A stretch of 64,000 nucleotides of DNA, taken from Neobacillus notoginsengisoli (lineage in GTDB: Bacteria; Bacillota; Bacilli; Bacillales; Cytobacillaceae). The notes beneath the pieces were generated by a model. It saw only the letters and a list, made by a program, of their open reading frames with translations. It was not told the origin of the DNA and ran no database searches. The DNA lies in the NCBI RefSeq assembly GCF_003515685.1, contig NZ_QWEG01000005.1:279180-343179 (forward strand), read 5' to 3'. Every line of letters starts with the position of its first letter. The stretch's first letter is position 1. The translations under genes were made by a program, and so were the position numbers. Shown one piece after another: positions 18,758 to 27,567 of this stretch.

Positions 18758-19324
18758 ATGGCAACCCCTGTATCTGTCAACGAGAAAAAGGACTTTATCA
18801 GATGGTTTTTGAACCATTACCAATTAAAGAGACGAGAATGTGTGTGGATCCTGAATTATCTTATGAGCCATGACCAGTTGATGGAAAAGGTACATTTTGT
18901 TGATCAGGCTCAGTATTGCCCAAGAGGCTTGATTATGTCCGCCCATTGTGTTGATAAGGTGCCGTTCAGGTTTTATAAGGAAAACATTATGACAACCGAT
19001 GCAGAAAAGTCTTTCCATGATATCCGCCTGAACAGGGATGAAGAAATTTATATTCAGCTGAATTTCAACGCGTCAAATAAGGTTCATCAATATGCAGCGG
19101 TTTTGGAGGATAATCCTTATATCCCACGCCATTTGCAATTTAATGAAAAAGATCGGGAAGTCGCGGAGCAATTCCTTAGCTACAGCATCCAGCGCTTCAA
19201 CGAAGAAAAACTTTTACAACTGATTGATGAAGCACTGGATAAACAGGATAAGGAAGCATTTCTAACCTTTACGGAACAACTGAACAGCTTGAAAGAACTG
19301 CAGAAAAATGAAGGCCTGCTCTAA
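18758..19324 (+). CDS. ypiB: UPF0302 family protein YpiB
   Basis: This 188-residue conserved Bacillaceae protein has unknown function. It has the family layout: an N-terminal helical part ([23 protein letters not shown]), a beta-rich middle, and a C-terminal helical [16 protein letters not shown] segment. ATG 18758 follows AGAGGAGGG. The position between ypiA and ypiF is as in B. subtilis. Confidence 0.9.
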   Translation: MATPVSVNEKKDFIRWFLNHYQLKRRECVWILNYLMSHDQLMEKVHFVDQAQYCPRGLIMSAHCVDKVPFRFYKENIMTTDAEKSFHDIRLNRDEEIYIQLNFNASNKVHQYAAVLEDNPYIPRHLQFNEKDREVAEQFLSYSIQRFNEEKLLQLIDEALDKQDKEAFLTFTEQLNSLKELQKNEGLL

Positions 19325-19425
19325 GCGGGTTTTTCTTTTGCCTGAGCAAAAAAGGATAATCGTAGAGAGCAAAAGTGGTATGATGAAGCCATATAGTAAT
19401 TGGAAGTATAAGGAGAGGAAAATCC

Positions 19426-19887
19426 ATGAAATGGACCGCGCAGGATCTTGATGTTTACAAGAGTGCAAAGGAATATGTCGATACTGCCTTGCTGCCTCTT
19501 GTACCTGTTGCCTTCGGTGAGGAAATGGGACAATCAGCCTCAATGTCGGAGTACACAGGATTGCTGGCCAGCCAGCTTGAAAGGCAGTTCACGGGCCGTC
19601 TCATTTTATTGCCCGCATTTACATACATACAAACTGAGAAAATTGAAGAGGCTGTACGCAGGCTTAATAATTGGGAAGAAGGCCTTACCGCTGAAGGAAT
19701 CAAACATATTTTCCTTCTCACCTGTGACGAAAATTGGCGGTTTGAGGAAAACAAGCTAAAGGGATCCCTCATCTGGCTTCCAGTATTGCCTTTGTCAAGT
19801 ATCGAAGAGCAGCAAAGAATTACCCTTGTAAACGGACAGATTAAACAGCTAATGAAACTATTTACAGCAAAATGGAATGCAGATTGA
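19426..19887 (+). CDS. ypiF: YpiF family protein (DUF2487 type)
   Basis: This 153-residue cytoplasmic protein has unknown function. It begins MKWTAQDLDVYKSAKEYVDTALLPL, with the ribosome site AAGGAGAGG upstream. Identification is by sequence and by its place directly before qcrA, as in B. subtilis. The qcr promoter lies in the 147-base gap after it, so it is not obligatorily co-transcribed with qcrABC. Confidence 0.88.
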   Translation: MKWTAQDLDVYKSAKEYVDTALLPLVPVAFGEEMGQSASMSEYTGLLASQLERQFTGRLILLPAFTYIQTEKIEEAVRRLNNWEEGLTAEGIKHIFLLTCDENWRFEENKLKGSLIWLPVLPLSSIEEQQRITLVNGQIKQLMKLFTAKWNAD

Positions 19888-19937
19888 AACCTTTAAAAAT
19901 ACTTTTTCAGATTAAATGTTCACAAAATAGTATAATA

Positions 19938-19966
19938 TTGACCTTGCAATAAGATTGATATATCAT
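19938..19966 (+). promoter_or_regulatory. Candidate sigma-A promoter of qcrABC
   Basis: TTGACC (19938-19943), 17-base spacer, TATCAT (19961-19966): five of six matches in each hexamer. The qcrA start lies 69 bases downstream. Confidence 0.6.
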
Positions 19967-20034
19967 GATAATGTCCTAGTTAATCTATGTTAATTGTCCT
20001 ATGGACTTAACTTGTGAACAGAGGGGGGAGAACC

Positions 20035-20538
20035 ATGAGTAAGCATCGAGTTTCAAGAAGACAGTTCCTTAGTTATACATTGACGGGCGTAGGTGGTTTC
20101 ATGGCCGCGGGTATGCTAATGCCGATGGTCCGATTTGCCATTGACCCTGTCCTAAGGGCCGACGAGGCAGGCGATTTCATTCCGACATCGCAAAAAATGG
20201 CGGATATTACGAGCGAACCTGTGCGGGTTGATTTCACTTTTAAGCAAAAAGATGCCTGGTATGAATCTGAGGTAACGAACACTGCATGGGTGTACAAGGA
20301 TGACGATGGCAAAATTGTCGCCCTGTCACCTGTATGTAAGCACCTTGGCTGCACAGTTGGCTGGAATAACAGTGAAAAGTATCCAAATGAATTCTTCTGT
20401 CCATGCCATAATGGGCGTTATTACAAAAGCGGTGTAAACGTTCCGAATACTCCGCCAATGGCGCCGCTAGATGTATATCCATATAAGGAAGTAGACGGCT
20501 ACCTTTATTTAGGTAAGGCGAAGCCGAAAAAAGCCTAG
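20035..20538 (+). CDS. qcrA: Menaquinol:cytochrome c reductase Rieske iron-sulfur subunit
   Basis: QcrA is the [2Fe-2S] subunit of the bc complex that passes electrons from menaquinol to cytochrome c. The 167-residue protein has a twin-arginine-like N-terminus (SRRQFLSY) leading into one membrane helix. The Rieske ligands are CKHLGC (C101, H103) and CPCHNG (C122, H125). ATG 20035 follows GAGGGGGGAGA. It is the first gene of the qcrABC operon. Confidence 0.97.
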   Translation: MSKHRVSRRQFLSYTLTGVGGFMAAGMLMPMVRFAIDPVLRADEAGDFIPTSQKMADITSEPVRVDFTFKQKDAWYESEVTNTAWVYKDDDGKIVALSPVCKHLGCTVGWNNSEKYPNEFFCPCHNGRYYKSGVNVPNTPPMAPLDVYPYKEVDGYLYLGKAKPKKA

Positions 20539-20554
20539 AAAGGAGGCGTAATCG

Positions 20555-21229
20555 ATGTTAAACAAAGTTTACGATTGGGTAGATGAACGTCTTGATATTA
20601 CGCCCCTGTGGCGCGATATCGCAGACCATGAAGTACCAGAGCACGTTAACCCTGCCCACCATTTTTCCGCATTTGTTTACTGTTTTGGCGGATTGACATT
20701 CTTTATTACAGTTATTCAAATTCTGTCAGGAATGTTCCTGACCATGTATTATGTCCCGGATATTAAAAATGCCTGGCAGTCTGTTTATTACTTGCAAAAC
20801 GAGGTTGCTTTCGGGAAAATTGTCCGCGGAATGCACCACTGGGGTGCGAGTCTTGTCATTGTCATGATGTTTCTACATACGCTCCGGGTATTCTTCCAGG
20901 GAGCATACAAAAAACCGCGGGAGCTCAACTGGATTGTTGGTGTCCTGATTTTCTTTGTGATGCTTGGCCTTGGTTTAACAGGCTATCTTCTCCCTTGGGA
21001 TATGAAAGCGCTGTTCGCAACAAAGGTAACCTTGCAGATTGTCGAAGCAACGCCATTAATAGGACCTCAGCTGAAAGCGCTAATGGCGGGGCACCATGAA
21101 ATCGTCGGTGCGCAGACAATTTCACGTTTCTTTGCCATTCACGTGTTTTTCCTGCCTGGTGCATTGCTGGGACTGATGGGAGCCCACTTCATTATGATCC
21201 GCAAGCAGGGCATTTCCGGACCGCTATAA
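20555..21229 (+). CDS. qcrB: Menaquinol:cytochrome c reductase cytochrome b subunit
   Basis: QcrB is the b6-type cytochrome b that binds two b hemes and the quinol sites. The 224-residue protein has four membrane helices, with heme-ligand histidines in GMHHWGASL and HTLRVFF on helix 2 and in RFFAIHVFFLP and GAHFIMIRKQG on helix 4. Its length is that of the split b6 form. The ribosome site AAAGGAGG lies just after qcrA. Confidence 0.97.
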   Translation: MLNKVYDWVDERLDITPLWRDIADHEVPEHVNPAHHFSAFVYCFGGLTFFITVIQILSGMFLTMYYVPDIKNAWQSVYYLQNEVAFGKIVRGMHHWGASLVIVMMFLHTLRVFFQGAYKKPRELNWIVGVLIFFVMLGLGLTGYLLPWDMKALFATKVTLQIVEATPLIGPQLKALMAGHHEIVGAQTISRFFAIHVFFLPGALLGLMGAHFIMIRKQGISGPL

Positions 21230-21296
21230 AATTGCCTGAATATAGAATGGGGCTGACTGTCCCGTTCCACGCTACGAAAGAGGAGGGGATTGTTCG

Positions 21297-22064
21297 ATGC
21301 AGCGCGGTAAAGGTATGAAGTTCGTTGGTGACTCCCGAGTTTTGGCACCATCCGAACGAAAGCCTATGTATCCTAAAGATTATTCTGAATACCCCGGAAA
21401 AACTGAAGCTTTCTGGCCGAACTTCCTTTTGAAGGAATGGCTTGTCGGCGCTGTTTTCCTGGTCGGTTTTTTAAGTTTGACGGTGGCGCACGAACCACCG
21501 CTTGAAAGAATCGCGGACCCAACAGACGCGGGTTATCTCCCGCTGCCTGACTGGTATTTCTTATTTCTTTATCAGCTTCTTAAGTATTCTTACGCATCAA
21601 GCCAATACACCGTTGTCGGTGCAATGGTCATTCCCGGCCTGGCTTTTGGCGCGCTTCTTCTTGCGCCATTCATCGACCGCGGACCTGAACGACGCGCCTC
21701 GAAGCGGCCTGCCGCGACGGCTTTCATGCTCCTTGCGATTGCCGCAATTTTCTTCCTGACATGGCAGTCAGTCGCAACCCATGACTGGGAAGCTGCGAAA
21801 AAGCAAGGTATGATTGTCGAAGGTATTGATAAGGATGCCGAAGGATATAAAATTTATGAAGCGCAAGGATGTATTTCCTGCCATGGCGGCGAACTGCAGG
21901 GAAGTGCAGGCGGCGCCACATTGATCGATAAAGGCTTCCCTGCCGATCATGTTGCCGATGTTGCAAAAAATGGTTTTGGCAAAATGCCATCAGGACTATT
22001 TACTGGTACTGACGAAGAACTAAAGGTACTTGCCGAATATATTTCTACATTGAAAAGCGAGTAA
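21297..22064 (+). CDS. qcrC: Menaquinol:cytochrome c reductase subunit IV / cytochrome c fusion
   Basis: QcrC fuses a subunit-IV-like membrane part to a cytochrome c domain, the arrangement typical of Bacillus bc complexes. The 255-residue protein has membrane helices in the first 170 residues (with PLPDWYFLFLYQLLKY) and then an extracytoplasmic c-type domain with the heme motif CISCH (C192, C195, H196) and a distal methionine in GFGKMPSG. It ends the operon and is followed by a terminator. Confidence 0.97.
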   Translation: MQRGKGMKFVGDSRVLAPSERKPMYPKDYSEYPGKTEAFWPNFLLKEWLVGAVFLVGFLSLTVAHEPPLERIADPTDAGYLPLPDWYFLFLYQLLKYSYASSQYTVVGAMVIPGLAFGALLLAPFIDRGPERRASKRPAATAFMLLAIAAIFFLTWQSVATHDWEAAKKQGMIVEGIDKDAEGYKIYEAQGCISCHGGELQGSAGGATLIDKGFPADHVADVAKNGFGKMPSGLFTGTDEELKVLAEYISTLKSE

Positions 22065-22070
22065 ATACCA

Positions 22071-22103
22071 AAAGCTGGTGATAATGGTTCACCAGCTTTT
22101 TCT
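22071..22103 (+). terminator. Terminator after qcrC
   Basis: AAAGCTGGTGA (22071-22081) pairs with TCACCAGCTTT, followed by TTTC. Confidence 0.9.
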
Positions 22104-22171
22104 TACTTTTTTTAACTAGTCTGTATGTGGTAACATTAGTACATAGATGAATTGTAAAGGCGGAAATTCTC

Positions 22172-22765
22172 GTGGCAAAGTTGATTTATCCTCTCTTGGC
22201 TTACCGGCCATTTTTATGGCTATTGGTCATCGTGAATATTGCCGGGACCATTTATGGCTATGTGTGGTACGGCTGGCAGCTGAAAGAAACACCGGCAAAG
22301 TTTCTCGCATTTGTGCCCGACAGCCCGACAAGCAGCTTATTTTTTGTTTTTGTCCTAATTGCCTTCCTCTTAAAAAGGAATTGGCCATTGATGGAAGCGC
22401 TCGCTCTTGTTACTTTGTTCAAGTATGGCCTTTGGGCCGTCGTTATGAACCTGCTGGTCTATGCCGTGACAGGGAATTTGAGCTGGATTGGCTGGATGCT
22501 AGTGCTATCCCATTTCGCGATGGCCGTCCAAGGCATCCTGTATGCCCCTTTTTACAAAATAAAAGGTTGGCACCTTGCTGTCACAGCGATATGGACATTA
22601 CATAATGATGTCATAGATTATGTGTTCTTTATGATGCCAAGGTATGAAGTTCTCCATCTCTACACACAAAGAATCGGTTATTTCACATTTTGGCTGTCAA
22701 TCGCCTCCGTATTGCTCGCCTGGTATTTATGCATAAGGCCAAATCGGTTTAAACTTGATCTTTAA
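22172..22765 (+). CDS. ypjA: YpjA integral membrane protein (DUF1405 type)
   Basis: This 197-residue protein has about six predicted membrane helices and the conserved segments FVPDSPTSSLFF, FKYGLWAV, HNDVIDY and PRYEVLHLY. The function is unknown. The start is GTG 22172. A second reading frame starting at 22147 covers the same bases but lacks this membrane pattern. Position after qcrABC matches B. subtilis ypjA. Confidence 0.9.
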   Translation: MAKLIYPLLAYRPFLWLLVIVNIAGTIYGYVWYGWQLKETPAKFLAFVPDSPTSSLFFVFVLIAFLLKRNWPLMEALALVTLFKYGLWAVVMNLLVYAVTGNLSWIGWMLVLSHFAMAVQGILYAPFYKIKGWHLAVTAIWTLHNDVIDYVFFMMPRYEVLHLYTQRIGYFTFWLSIASVLLAWYLCIRPNRFKLDL

Positions 22766-22791
22766 TATTTTTGCCTCTGTCAAACTTAGGT

Positions 22792-23188
22792 GTTGATTTC
22801 CACTGCGCAAAGGAGAGCTTCTGAGAGTAATCATCGCAGGGACACAAAGGAAAGCTCCAAGGAATTTGCATCGCAGAGACAGGCGATCTTTGCCTGTCAC
22901 GAGGCACACGCTTTCCGCGGGGCGTCAGTGAAGCCTCCTCGGCGCTTAAAGCGCCTGTGGGGTCTCCACCTTACCGCTAAATCCCGCAGGACAAACAGCT
23001 TCCTCGAATATGCTCTGCACGAAAAAAATGCGGTAGCACAAGGAAAGCTTCCGTGAATCGGCCTCGCAGGAATTATGCGATAGCACAAGGAAGTCTTCCC
23101 CGAAATCACATCGCACGAAATTATGCGTTAGCATAATTGAGGATAATTCACGATTTTCGAGGAGTCGGTGCCCTCCGTTTCAATCAAC
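22792..23188. repeat. Dispersed repeat copy C (near full length, 397 bp)
   Basis: This non-coding GC-rich element between ypjA and ypjB is bounded by GTTGATT (22792) and AATCAAC (23188). It is the reverse complement of the arrangement in copies D and E: internal blocks such as AAATTATGCGTTAGCATAAT, GACAAACAGCTTCCTCGAA and CGAGGAGTCGGTGCC recur there inverted. It has no transposase and no credible gene. It is best read as a miniature inverted-repeat element. Confidence 0.8.
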
Positions 23189-23265
23189 GTAATTAAAAAT
23201 CAACAACAGCCTATAACAGAGCCATCTCTTAAAAACACCGAAAATAATCTGAGGATTATCCACTT

Positions 23266-23286
23266 GGACAAGTTCTAGACTTGTCC
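23266..23286. promoter_or_regulatory. Palindromic site upstream of ypjB
   Basis: GGACAAGT (23266-23273) and ACTTGTCC (23279-23286) form a perfect 8-bp inverted repeat around TCTAG, about 45 bases before ypjB. A second palindrome, CATACTAGTATG, lies just downstream. It could be an operator or an mRNA hairpin; no T-run follows directly. Confidence 0.45.
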
Positions 23287-23329
23287 CCCTTTTCATACAT
23301 TCATACTAGTATGAGAGGGGTGGCTATGA

Positions 23330-24124
23330 ATGAAGCTAAAATGCTTGCTGATCATCTTAATAATTTTTTTATCTCCCGTAACCGCCGTGGCTGATGGCCA
23401 GCCGGCTGCAATAGAAAGACTTGACTCCATCTCGGATGATGCGTTCCAGATGGCGAAGAATCAACGATATGCAGAGGCTCGGAAATTATTAAACTACTTT
23501 TCTGAGCAATTTAACGGGGTAAGCAAGGACCGTTTCCAATTTTCCATGGATGAAGCCAGAATCATTACAGTCTCTCATGATGAAGCAATGGAAGCGTTAG
23601 CCAGTCCGGCACTCGCTCACCTGGAAAGGCTGAATAAGGTAACGAGGTTCCGGCTGGTTATGGATGCGTTGGCAACTTCGAGTGAGCCTTTGTGGCTGGA
23701 AATGGAAGACCAAATTATGAGTTCCTTCACTCTGGCAAAAAAATCCGCTTTAGAAGGGGATCAAGAAGGATTTCATGCGAATGTTAACTCCTTTTTATCA
23801 CTTTACAACCTTATCTATCCGAGCATGAAAATAGATCTTTCAGCAGAAAATATCCAGAGGCTTGACGTGCAGGTAGGGTTCCTGGAAGAATTCAGGCCGA
23901 CCGCCTCTCCCAGCCAGGCCGATATAGAAGAGTTTGAAGCGCTTGAAGCAAGCCTTCAGACGATATTCGATGGAATCGAAGAGGATGAGGCTGACCCTTC
24001 ATTATGGTGGGTCATTAGTTCAACCGGAAGCATCATCATTATGACATTATCTTATGTAGGCTGGAAAAAATTTAAAGCTGACAAGAAAGAATCACGAAAA
24101 CGCTCTAATGAGCTAAAAGATTGA
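23330..24124 (+). CDS. ypjB: YpjB-like sporulation protein, membrane anchored
   Basis: This 264-residue exported protein has a signal peptide (MKLKCLLIILIIFLSPVTAVA), a soluble helical middle, and a C-terminal membrane helix (about 226-244, WWVISSTGSIIIMTLSYVGW) followed by a basic tail. It matches the layout and position of B. subtilis YpjB, reported as a sporulation protein. The ATG follows GAGAGGGGTGG. Confidence 0.8.
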   Translation: MKLKCLLIILIIFLSPVTAVADGQPAAIERLDSISDDAFQMAKNQRYAEARKLLNYFSEQFNGVSKDRFQFSMDEARIITVSHDEAMEALASPALAHLERLNKVTRFRLVMDALATSSEPLWLEMEDQIMSSFTLAKKSALEGDQEGFHANVNSFLSLYNLIYPSMKIDLSAENIQRLDVQVGFLEEFRPTASPSQADIEEFEALEASLQTIFDGIEEDEADPSLWWVISSTGSIIIMTLSYVGWKKFKADKKESRKRSNELKD

Positions 24125-24185
24125 CTTCACTTCCTTTCACAAATAGAATTTTATACAACAAGGATTGTCTCTAGGAGGTTCATTT

Positions 24186-24860
24186 ATGTTCATCTTGTAT
24201 ATTGCACTGATTATCCTAATACCCCTTTGGGCTCAAATGAGGGTAAAGGGGGCTTTTAATAAATATTCAAAAGTTCCTTCATCATCAAGAAAGCCGGGTG
24301 CTGAAGTCGCGAGGGAAATTCTTCAGGCAAACGGCATTTATGATGTTAGAATTGAAGAAGGCAGAGGGTTTCTCAGTGACCATTATGACCCGCGGGCGAA
24401 AGCTATCCGCCTTTCACCGGAAATCTATCATGGCCATTCCTTGGCAGCGACTGCGGTTGCCGCCCATGAGGTTGGACATGCCATCCAGGACCAGCAGGAT
24501 TATGCTTTCCTAAGATTCAGGCATGCGCTTGTTCCTGTCGCAAATATCGGCAGTAACTTCGCTTGGGTCCTGATTATGATTGGCCTTTTGGCGCAAATGA
24601 GCGGCATGCTGCTTGTCGGAATCGCATTTATGGCTGCGGCTGTCCTTTTCCAAATCGTCACCTTGCCTGTTGAATTCAATGCTTCATCAAGGGCTATGGA
24701 TCAGGTAGTTTCACTTGGCATCATCCGGAACGAGGAAGAAAGGAATACAAAGAGGGTTCTTGATGCGGCAGCTTTAACCTACGTCGCGGCTGCAGCAGTC
24801 GCGGTACTGGAGCTGCTAAGGCTTATCCTCATTTTCACAGGTATGAATAGAAGTGATTAA
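24186..24860 (+). CDS. yugP: Membrane zinc metallopeptidase, YugP type
   Basis: This 224-residue integral membrane protein belongs to the neutral zinc metallopeptidase type 2 family. It has an N-terminal membrane helix, the zinc motif AAHEVGHAIQDQ (HExxH), and three further helices, with an LPVEFNASSRA stretch holding the probable third ligand (E). ATG 24186 follows CTAGGAGGTTC. B. subtilis carries yugP at a different chromosomal site; here it lies between ypjB and ypjC. The substrate is unknown. Confidence 0.88.
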   Translation: MFILYIALIILIPLWAQMRVKGAFNKYSKVPSSSRKPGAEVAREILQANGIYDVRIEEGRGFLSDHYDPRAKAIRLSPEIYHGHSLAATAVAAHEVGHAIQDQQDYAFLRFRHALVPVANIGSNFAWVLIMIGLLAQMSGMLLVGIAFMAAAVLFQIVTLPVEFNASSRAMDQVVSLGIIRNEEERNTKRVLDAAALTYVAAAAVAVLELLRLILIFTGMNRSD

Positions 24861-24864
24861 TAGA

Positions 24865-24904
24865 AACGAAAAGAGCGGGCCATCTCGGCACCGCTCTTTT
24901 CGTT
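24865..24904. terminator. Bidirectional terminator between yugP and ypjC
   Basis: AACGAAAAGAGCGG (24865-24878) pairs with CCGCTCTTTTCGTT (24891-24904). It can serve yugP on the plus strand and ypjC on the minus strand. Confidence 0.88.
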
Positions 24905-24919
24905 ATAAAAACCAACCGA

Positions 24920-25792
24920 TTAAATTTCGAATGGATCTTTATTTGCATCAAGAGTAAAGCCCTCTCCAAGAACATCATGGACTTCTGTTACCGAAACAAA
25001 TGCATGGGGATCTACTGAAGTAATAACGTTTTTCAACCTAATAATTTCATTTTTTGGAACCACACAATACAGAACTTCCCTTTCATTTTTTGTAAAATAG
25101 CCGTAGCCCTTCAGGACGGTTACACCACGGTCTAACTCAATCAGGATCTTTTCGGCAATTTTATTGTTCTGTTCTGAAATAATCATGGCGCCCCTTGCGG
25201 AATAGGCACCCTCTGCCATCACATCGATGACCCTGGCGCCAACAAAGACAGCAACTAAAGTATACATAGCTTCTCGGTAATCTAAATAGGTGAGGAATGA
25301 AGCCAAAATGACGAGTGCGTCGAACAGAAACATCGTCCTGCCCATGCTTACCCCCCAATATTTTTGGAAAACTCTCGCGATAATATCCACGCCTCCAGAT
25401 GTCCCGCCAAACCGGAAAATAATACCGAGCCCGATTCCGATACAGACACCGGCAAATAGCGCTGCAAGAAGCAAATCATTTGTTAGAGGCATGTCAAGAG
25501 GGAACCTCTGAAAAATCCACAAGAAAATCGATACTCCTACTGTACCGATGATTGTATAAATAAATGATTTGCGGCCAAGAAGCTTCCAGCCCAGGAAAAA
25601 GAGCGGAATGTTTATAATAAGGTTTGTATAGGCCGGATTAAATTTGAACATGAAATAGAGGAGGAGGGTAATTCCAGTCACTCCGCCTTCAGCTAGTTTG
25701 TTTTGGATATTAAAATTAACGATTCCAAACGACATAATCGCTGTACCGAGTAAAATGAGTAAAATGTTTTTTACTTTTAGGCCCTTGATCAT
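24920..25792 (-). CDS. ypjC: YitT/YpjC family membrane protein (DUF161 + DUF2179)
   Basis: This 290-residue protein has five or six membrane helices in the first 190 residues, including the conserved GGVTGI and FGGTSGGVDIIARV, and a C-terminal soluble DUF2179 domain (SARGAMIISEQNNKIAEKIL onward). The function is unknown. On the minus strand AGGAGG lies nine bases before the ATG at 25792, giving the exact B. subtilis YpjC length; a longer frame to 25822 lacks such a site. Confidence 0.92.
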   Translation of the reverse strand: MIKGLKVKNILLILLGTAIMSFGIVNFNIQNKLAEGGVTGITLLLYFMFKFNPAYTNLIINIPLFFLGWKLLGRKSFIYTIIGTVGVSIFLWIFQRFPLDMPLTNDLLLAALFAGVCIGIGLGIIFRFGGTSGGVDIIARVFQKYWGVSMGRTMFLFDALVILASFLTYLDYREAMYTLVAVFVGARVIDVMAEGAYSARGAMIISEQNNKIAEKILIELDRGVTVLKGYGYFTKNEREVLYCVVPKNEIIRLKNVITSVDPHAFVSVTEVHDVLGEGFTLDANKDPFEI

Positions 25793-25987
25793 TATAAGTT
25801 GCCTCCTAGCTAGATTTTCCAATTGCCAAAGCGGCTTTAATTATAGCGGATAATAACAATAAGGGCAATTTCCGCAATAATCGTTCCGTCAAAAATATTT
25901 GTAAATAGAAAAACATTTAGCTAACATGAAAGCTATAGCTTCCTAAAAAAATCTTAAACATACATCTGACAATATGGGGTGGTAATG

Positions 25988-26314
25988 ATGGATAGCGCAA
26001 AAACGGTAAGACAGCTCCAGCAAGAGGTAGGTGATCATATCGGCCAGTTTAAAGAAGGCTATTTCAGCCCATTGGCCATGATGGCAAGACTCACTGAAGA
26101 GCTGGGTGAACTTGCGAGGGAAATTAATCATTATTATGGTGAAAAACCAAAAAAACAAACAGAAAAAGAAAAAACAGTTGATGAGGAAATAGGGGATGTA
26201 CTGTTTGTCTTGATTTGCCTTGCGAATTCACTGAATATAGACCTGCAAGATTCGCATGATATGGTGATGGAAAAGTTCAGGACGAGAGACAAAGACCGCT
26301 GGACAAGAAAATAA
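25988..26314 (+). CDS. ypjD: MazG-type nucleotide pyrophosphohydrolase YpjD
   Basis: This 108-residue all-alpha NTP pyrophosphohydrolase, MazG-like, probably cleans the nucleotide pool. The magnesium-binding residues are in LTEELGELARE (ExxE) and DEEIGDVLF (ExxD). ATG 25988 is chosen for spacing from GGGGTGG. dapB follows after 20 bases and the run ypjD-dapB-mgsA-bshB1-bshA-cca-birA has almost no gaps, so it is one operon. Confidence 0.92.
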   Translation: MDSAKTVRQLQQEVGDHIGQFKEGYFSPLAMMARLTEELGELAREINHYYGEKPKKQTEKEKTVDEEIGDVLFVLICLANSLNIDLQDSHDMVMEKFRTRDKDRWTRK

Positions 26315-26334
26315 AGGTAAATGGAGTGGTGGGA

Positions 26335-27135
26335 ATGGAAAAAATCAGAATTGTCATTGCAGGCCCGCGTGGTAGGATGGGAAGCGAAGCAGTCAGGATG
26401 GTTGAAGAAACCCCGGGCTTCGAACTTGCAGCTGTCCTGGACAGGAAAAATAACGGGCGCAAACTGAATGAAATAGGGCCATTTCAAGAAAGCGATGTGC
26501 CTGTATTCGCGGATATTGAAGACTGCCTTCAATCTGTAAAGGCGGATGTACTAATTGACCTGACCGTTCCAGAAGCAGGCATGCACCATGCCAGGATTGC
26601 TTTATCGTACAATGTCCGGCCAGTTGTCGGAACAACAGGATTCAGCCAAGAGGAGCTAGATGAGCTAAAAGAGCTTGTCCGGGAAAAGGGAATTGGCTGT
26701 ATTATTGCCCCGAATTTTGCGATTGGCGCAATTTTGATGATGAAATTCGCAAAAATGGCCGCCAAATATTTTCAGGATGTTGAAATCATTGAAATGCACC
26801 ATGACAGGAAGCTTGATGCGCCATCCGGGACCGCACTAAAAACAGCGCAAATGATTTCTGAAGAACGGAGAAAGCAAAAACAAGGCCATCCTGAAGAAAA
26901 GGAAACATTGAAGGGGGCAAGAGGTGCAGACTACGAAGGAATGCGCATCCACTCAGTACGTCTTCCTGGATTGATCGCACATCAGGAGGTGCTATTTGGA
27001 TCAGTTGGTCAAACCCTTACGCTCCGCCACGATTCTTACACGAGAACATCTTTTATGTCGGGGGTCAAGACGGCTGTGGAAACCGTAATGAAGATTGACA
27101 CCTTTGTATATGGCCTTGAAAATATTATGGAATAG
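26335..27135 (+). CDS. dapB: 4-hydroxy-tetrahydrodipicolinate reductase
   Basis: DapB reduces the DapA product to tetrahydrodipicolinate for lysine, cell-wall diaminopimelate and spore dipicolinate. The 266-residue protein has the nucleotide motif GPRGRMG, GTTGFS, PNFAIGAILMM and the substrate/catalytic signature EMHHDRKLDAPSGTA. ATG 26335 is preceded by GGAGTGGTGGGA. Confidence 0.97.
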   Translation: MEKIRIVIAGPRGRMGSEAVRMVEETPGFELAAVLDRKNNGRKLNEIGPFQESDVPVFADIEDCLQSVKADVLIDLTVPEAGMHHARIALSYNVRPVVGTTGFSQEELDELKELVREKGIGCIIAPNFAIGAILMMKFAKMAAKYFQDVEIIEMHHDRKLDAPSGTALKTAQMISEERRKQKQGHPEEKETLKGARGADYEGMRIHSVRLPGLIAHQEVLFGSVGQTLTLRHDSYTRTSFMSGVKTAVETVMKIDTFVYGLENIME

Positions 27136-27147
27136 GTGGAAAAAGCT

Positions 27148-27567
27148 GTGAATATTGCATTAATTGCCCATGATAAAAAGAAAGATGATCTTGTCCAATT
27201 TGCTGTGGCATACAAGGATATTTTCGCAGGACATTCATTATTTGCCACCGGGACAACCGGGAAGAGAATTTCAGAGGCGACAGGCCTTGACATCCATCGG
27301 TTTCAGTCAGGACCTCTGGGAGGGGATCAGGAAATTGGTGCTATGATTGCCAAAAACCAGATGGACGCGATATTCTTCTTCCGTGACCCGCTTACAGCCC
27401 AGCCCCATGAGCCGGATGTCAGTGCATTGCTAAGGTTGTGTGATGTGTATTCCATTCCTCTCGCTACTAACATGGGGACAGCCGAGGTTTTGATAAAAGG
27501 AATGGAAGAAGGCCATTTGGACTGGAGAAAGATTGCAAAGGAAAAGACAAATGAGAGAATCGACTGA
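27148..27567 (+). CDS. mgsA: Methylglyoxal synthase
   Basis: MgsA turns dihydroxyacetone phosphate into methylglyoxal, an overflow route that releases phosphate. The roughly 139-residue protein has [12 protein letters not shown], the phosphate-binding ATGTTGKRI, the catalytic [11 protein letters not shown] and [24 protein letters not shown] 27148 is chosen ([11 protein letters not shown]); GTG 27136 is possible. The next genes make bacillithiol, which is used to detoxify methylglyoxal. Confidence 0.95.
   Translation: MNIALIAHDKKKDDLVQFAVAYKDIFAGHSLFATGTTGKRISEATGLDIHRFQSGPLGGDQEIGAMIAKNQMDAIFFFRDPLTAQPHEPDVSALLRLCDVYSIPLATNMGTAEVLIKGMEEGHLDWRKIAKEKTNERID

Noticed and set aside
22147..22605. 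152-codon plus-strand frame overlapping ypjA
   Set aside because: Alternative frame of the clear multi-helix ypjA gene; low-complexity product without family features.
22790..23134. Several 60-90 codon frames on both strands between ypjA and ypjB
   Set aside because: All inside repeat copy C; overlapping frames on both strands with no ribosome sites.
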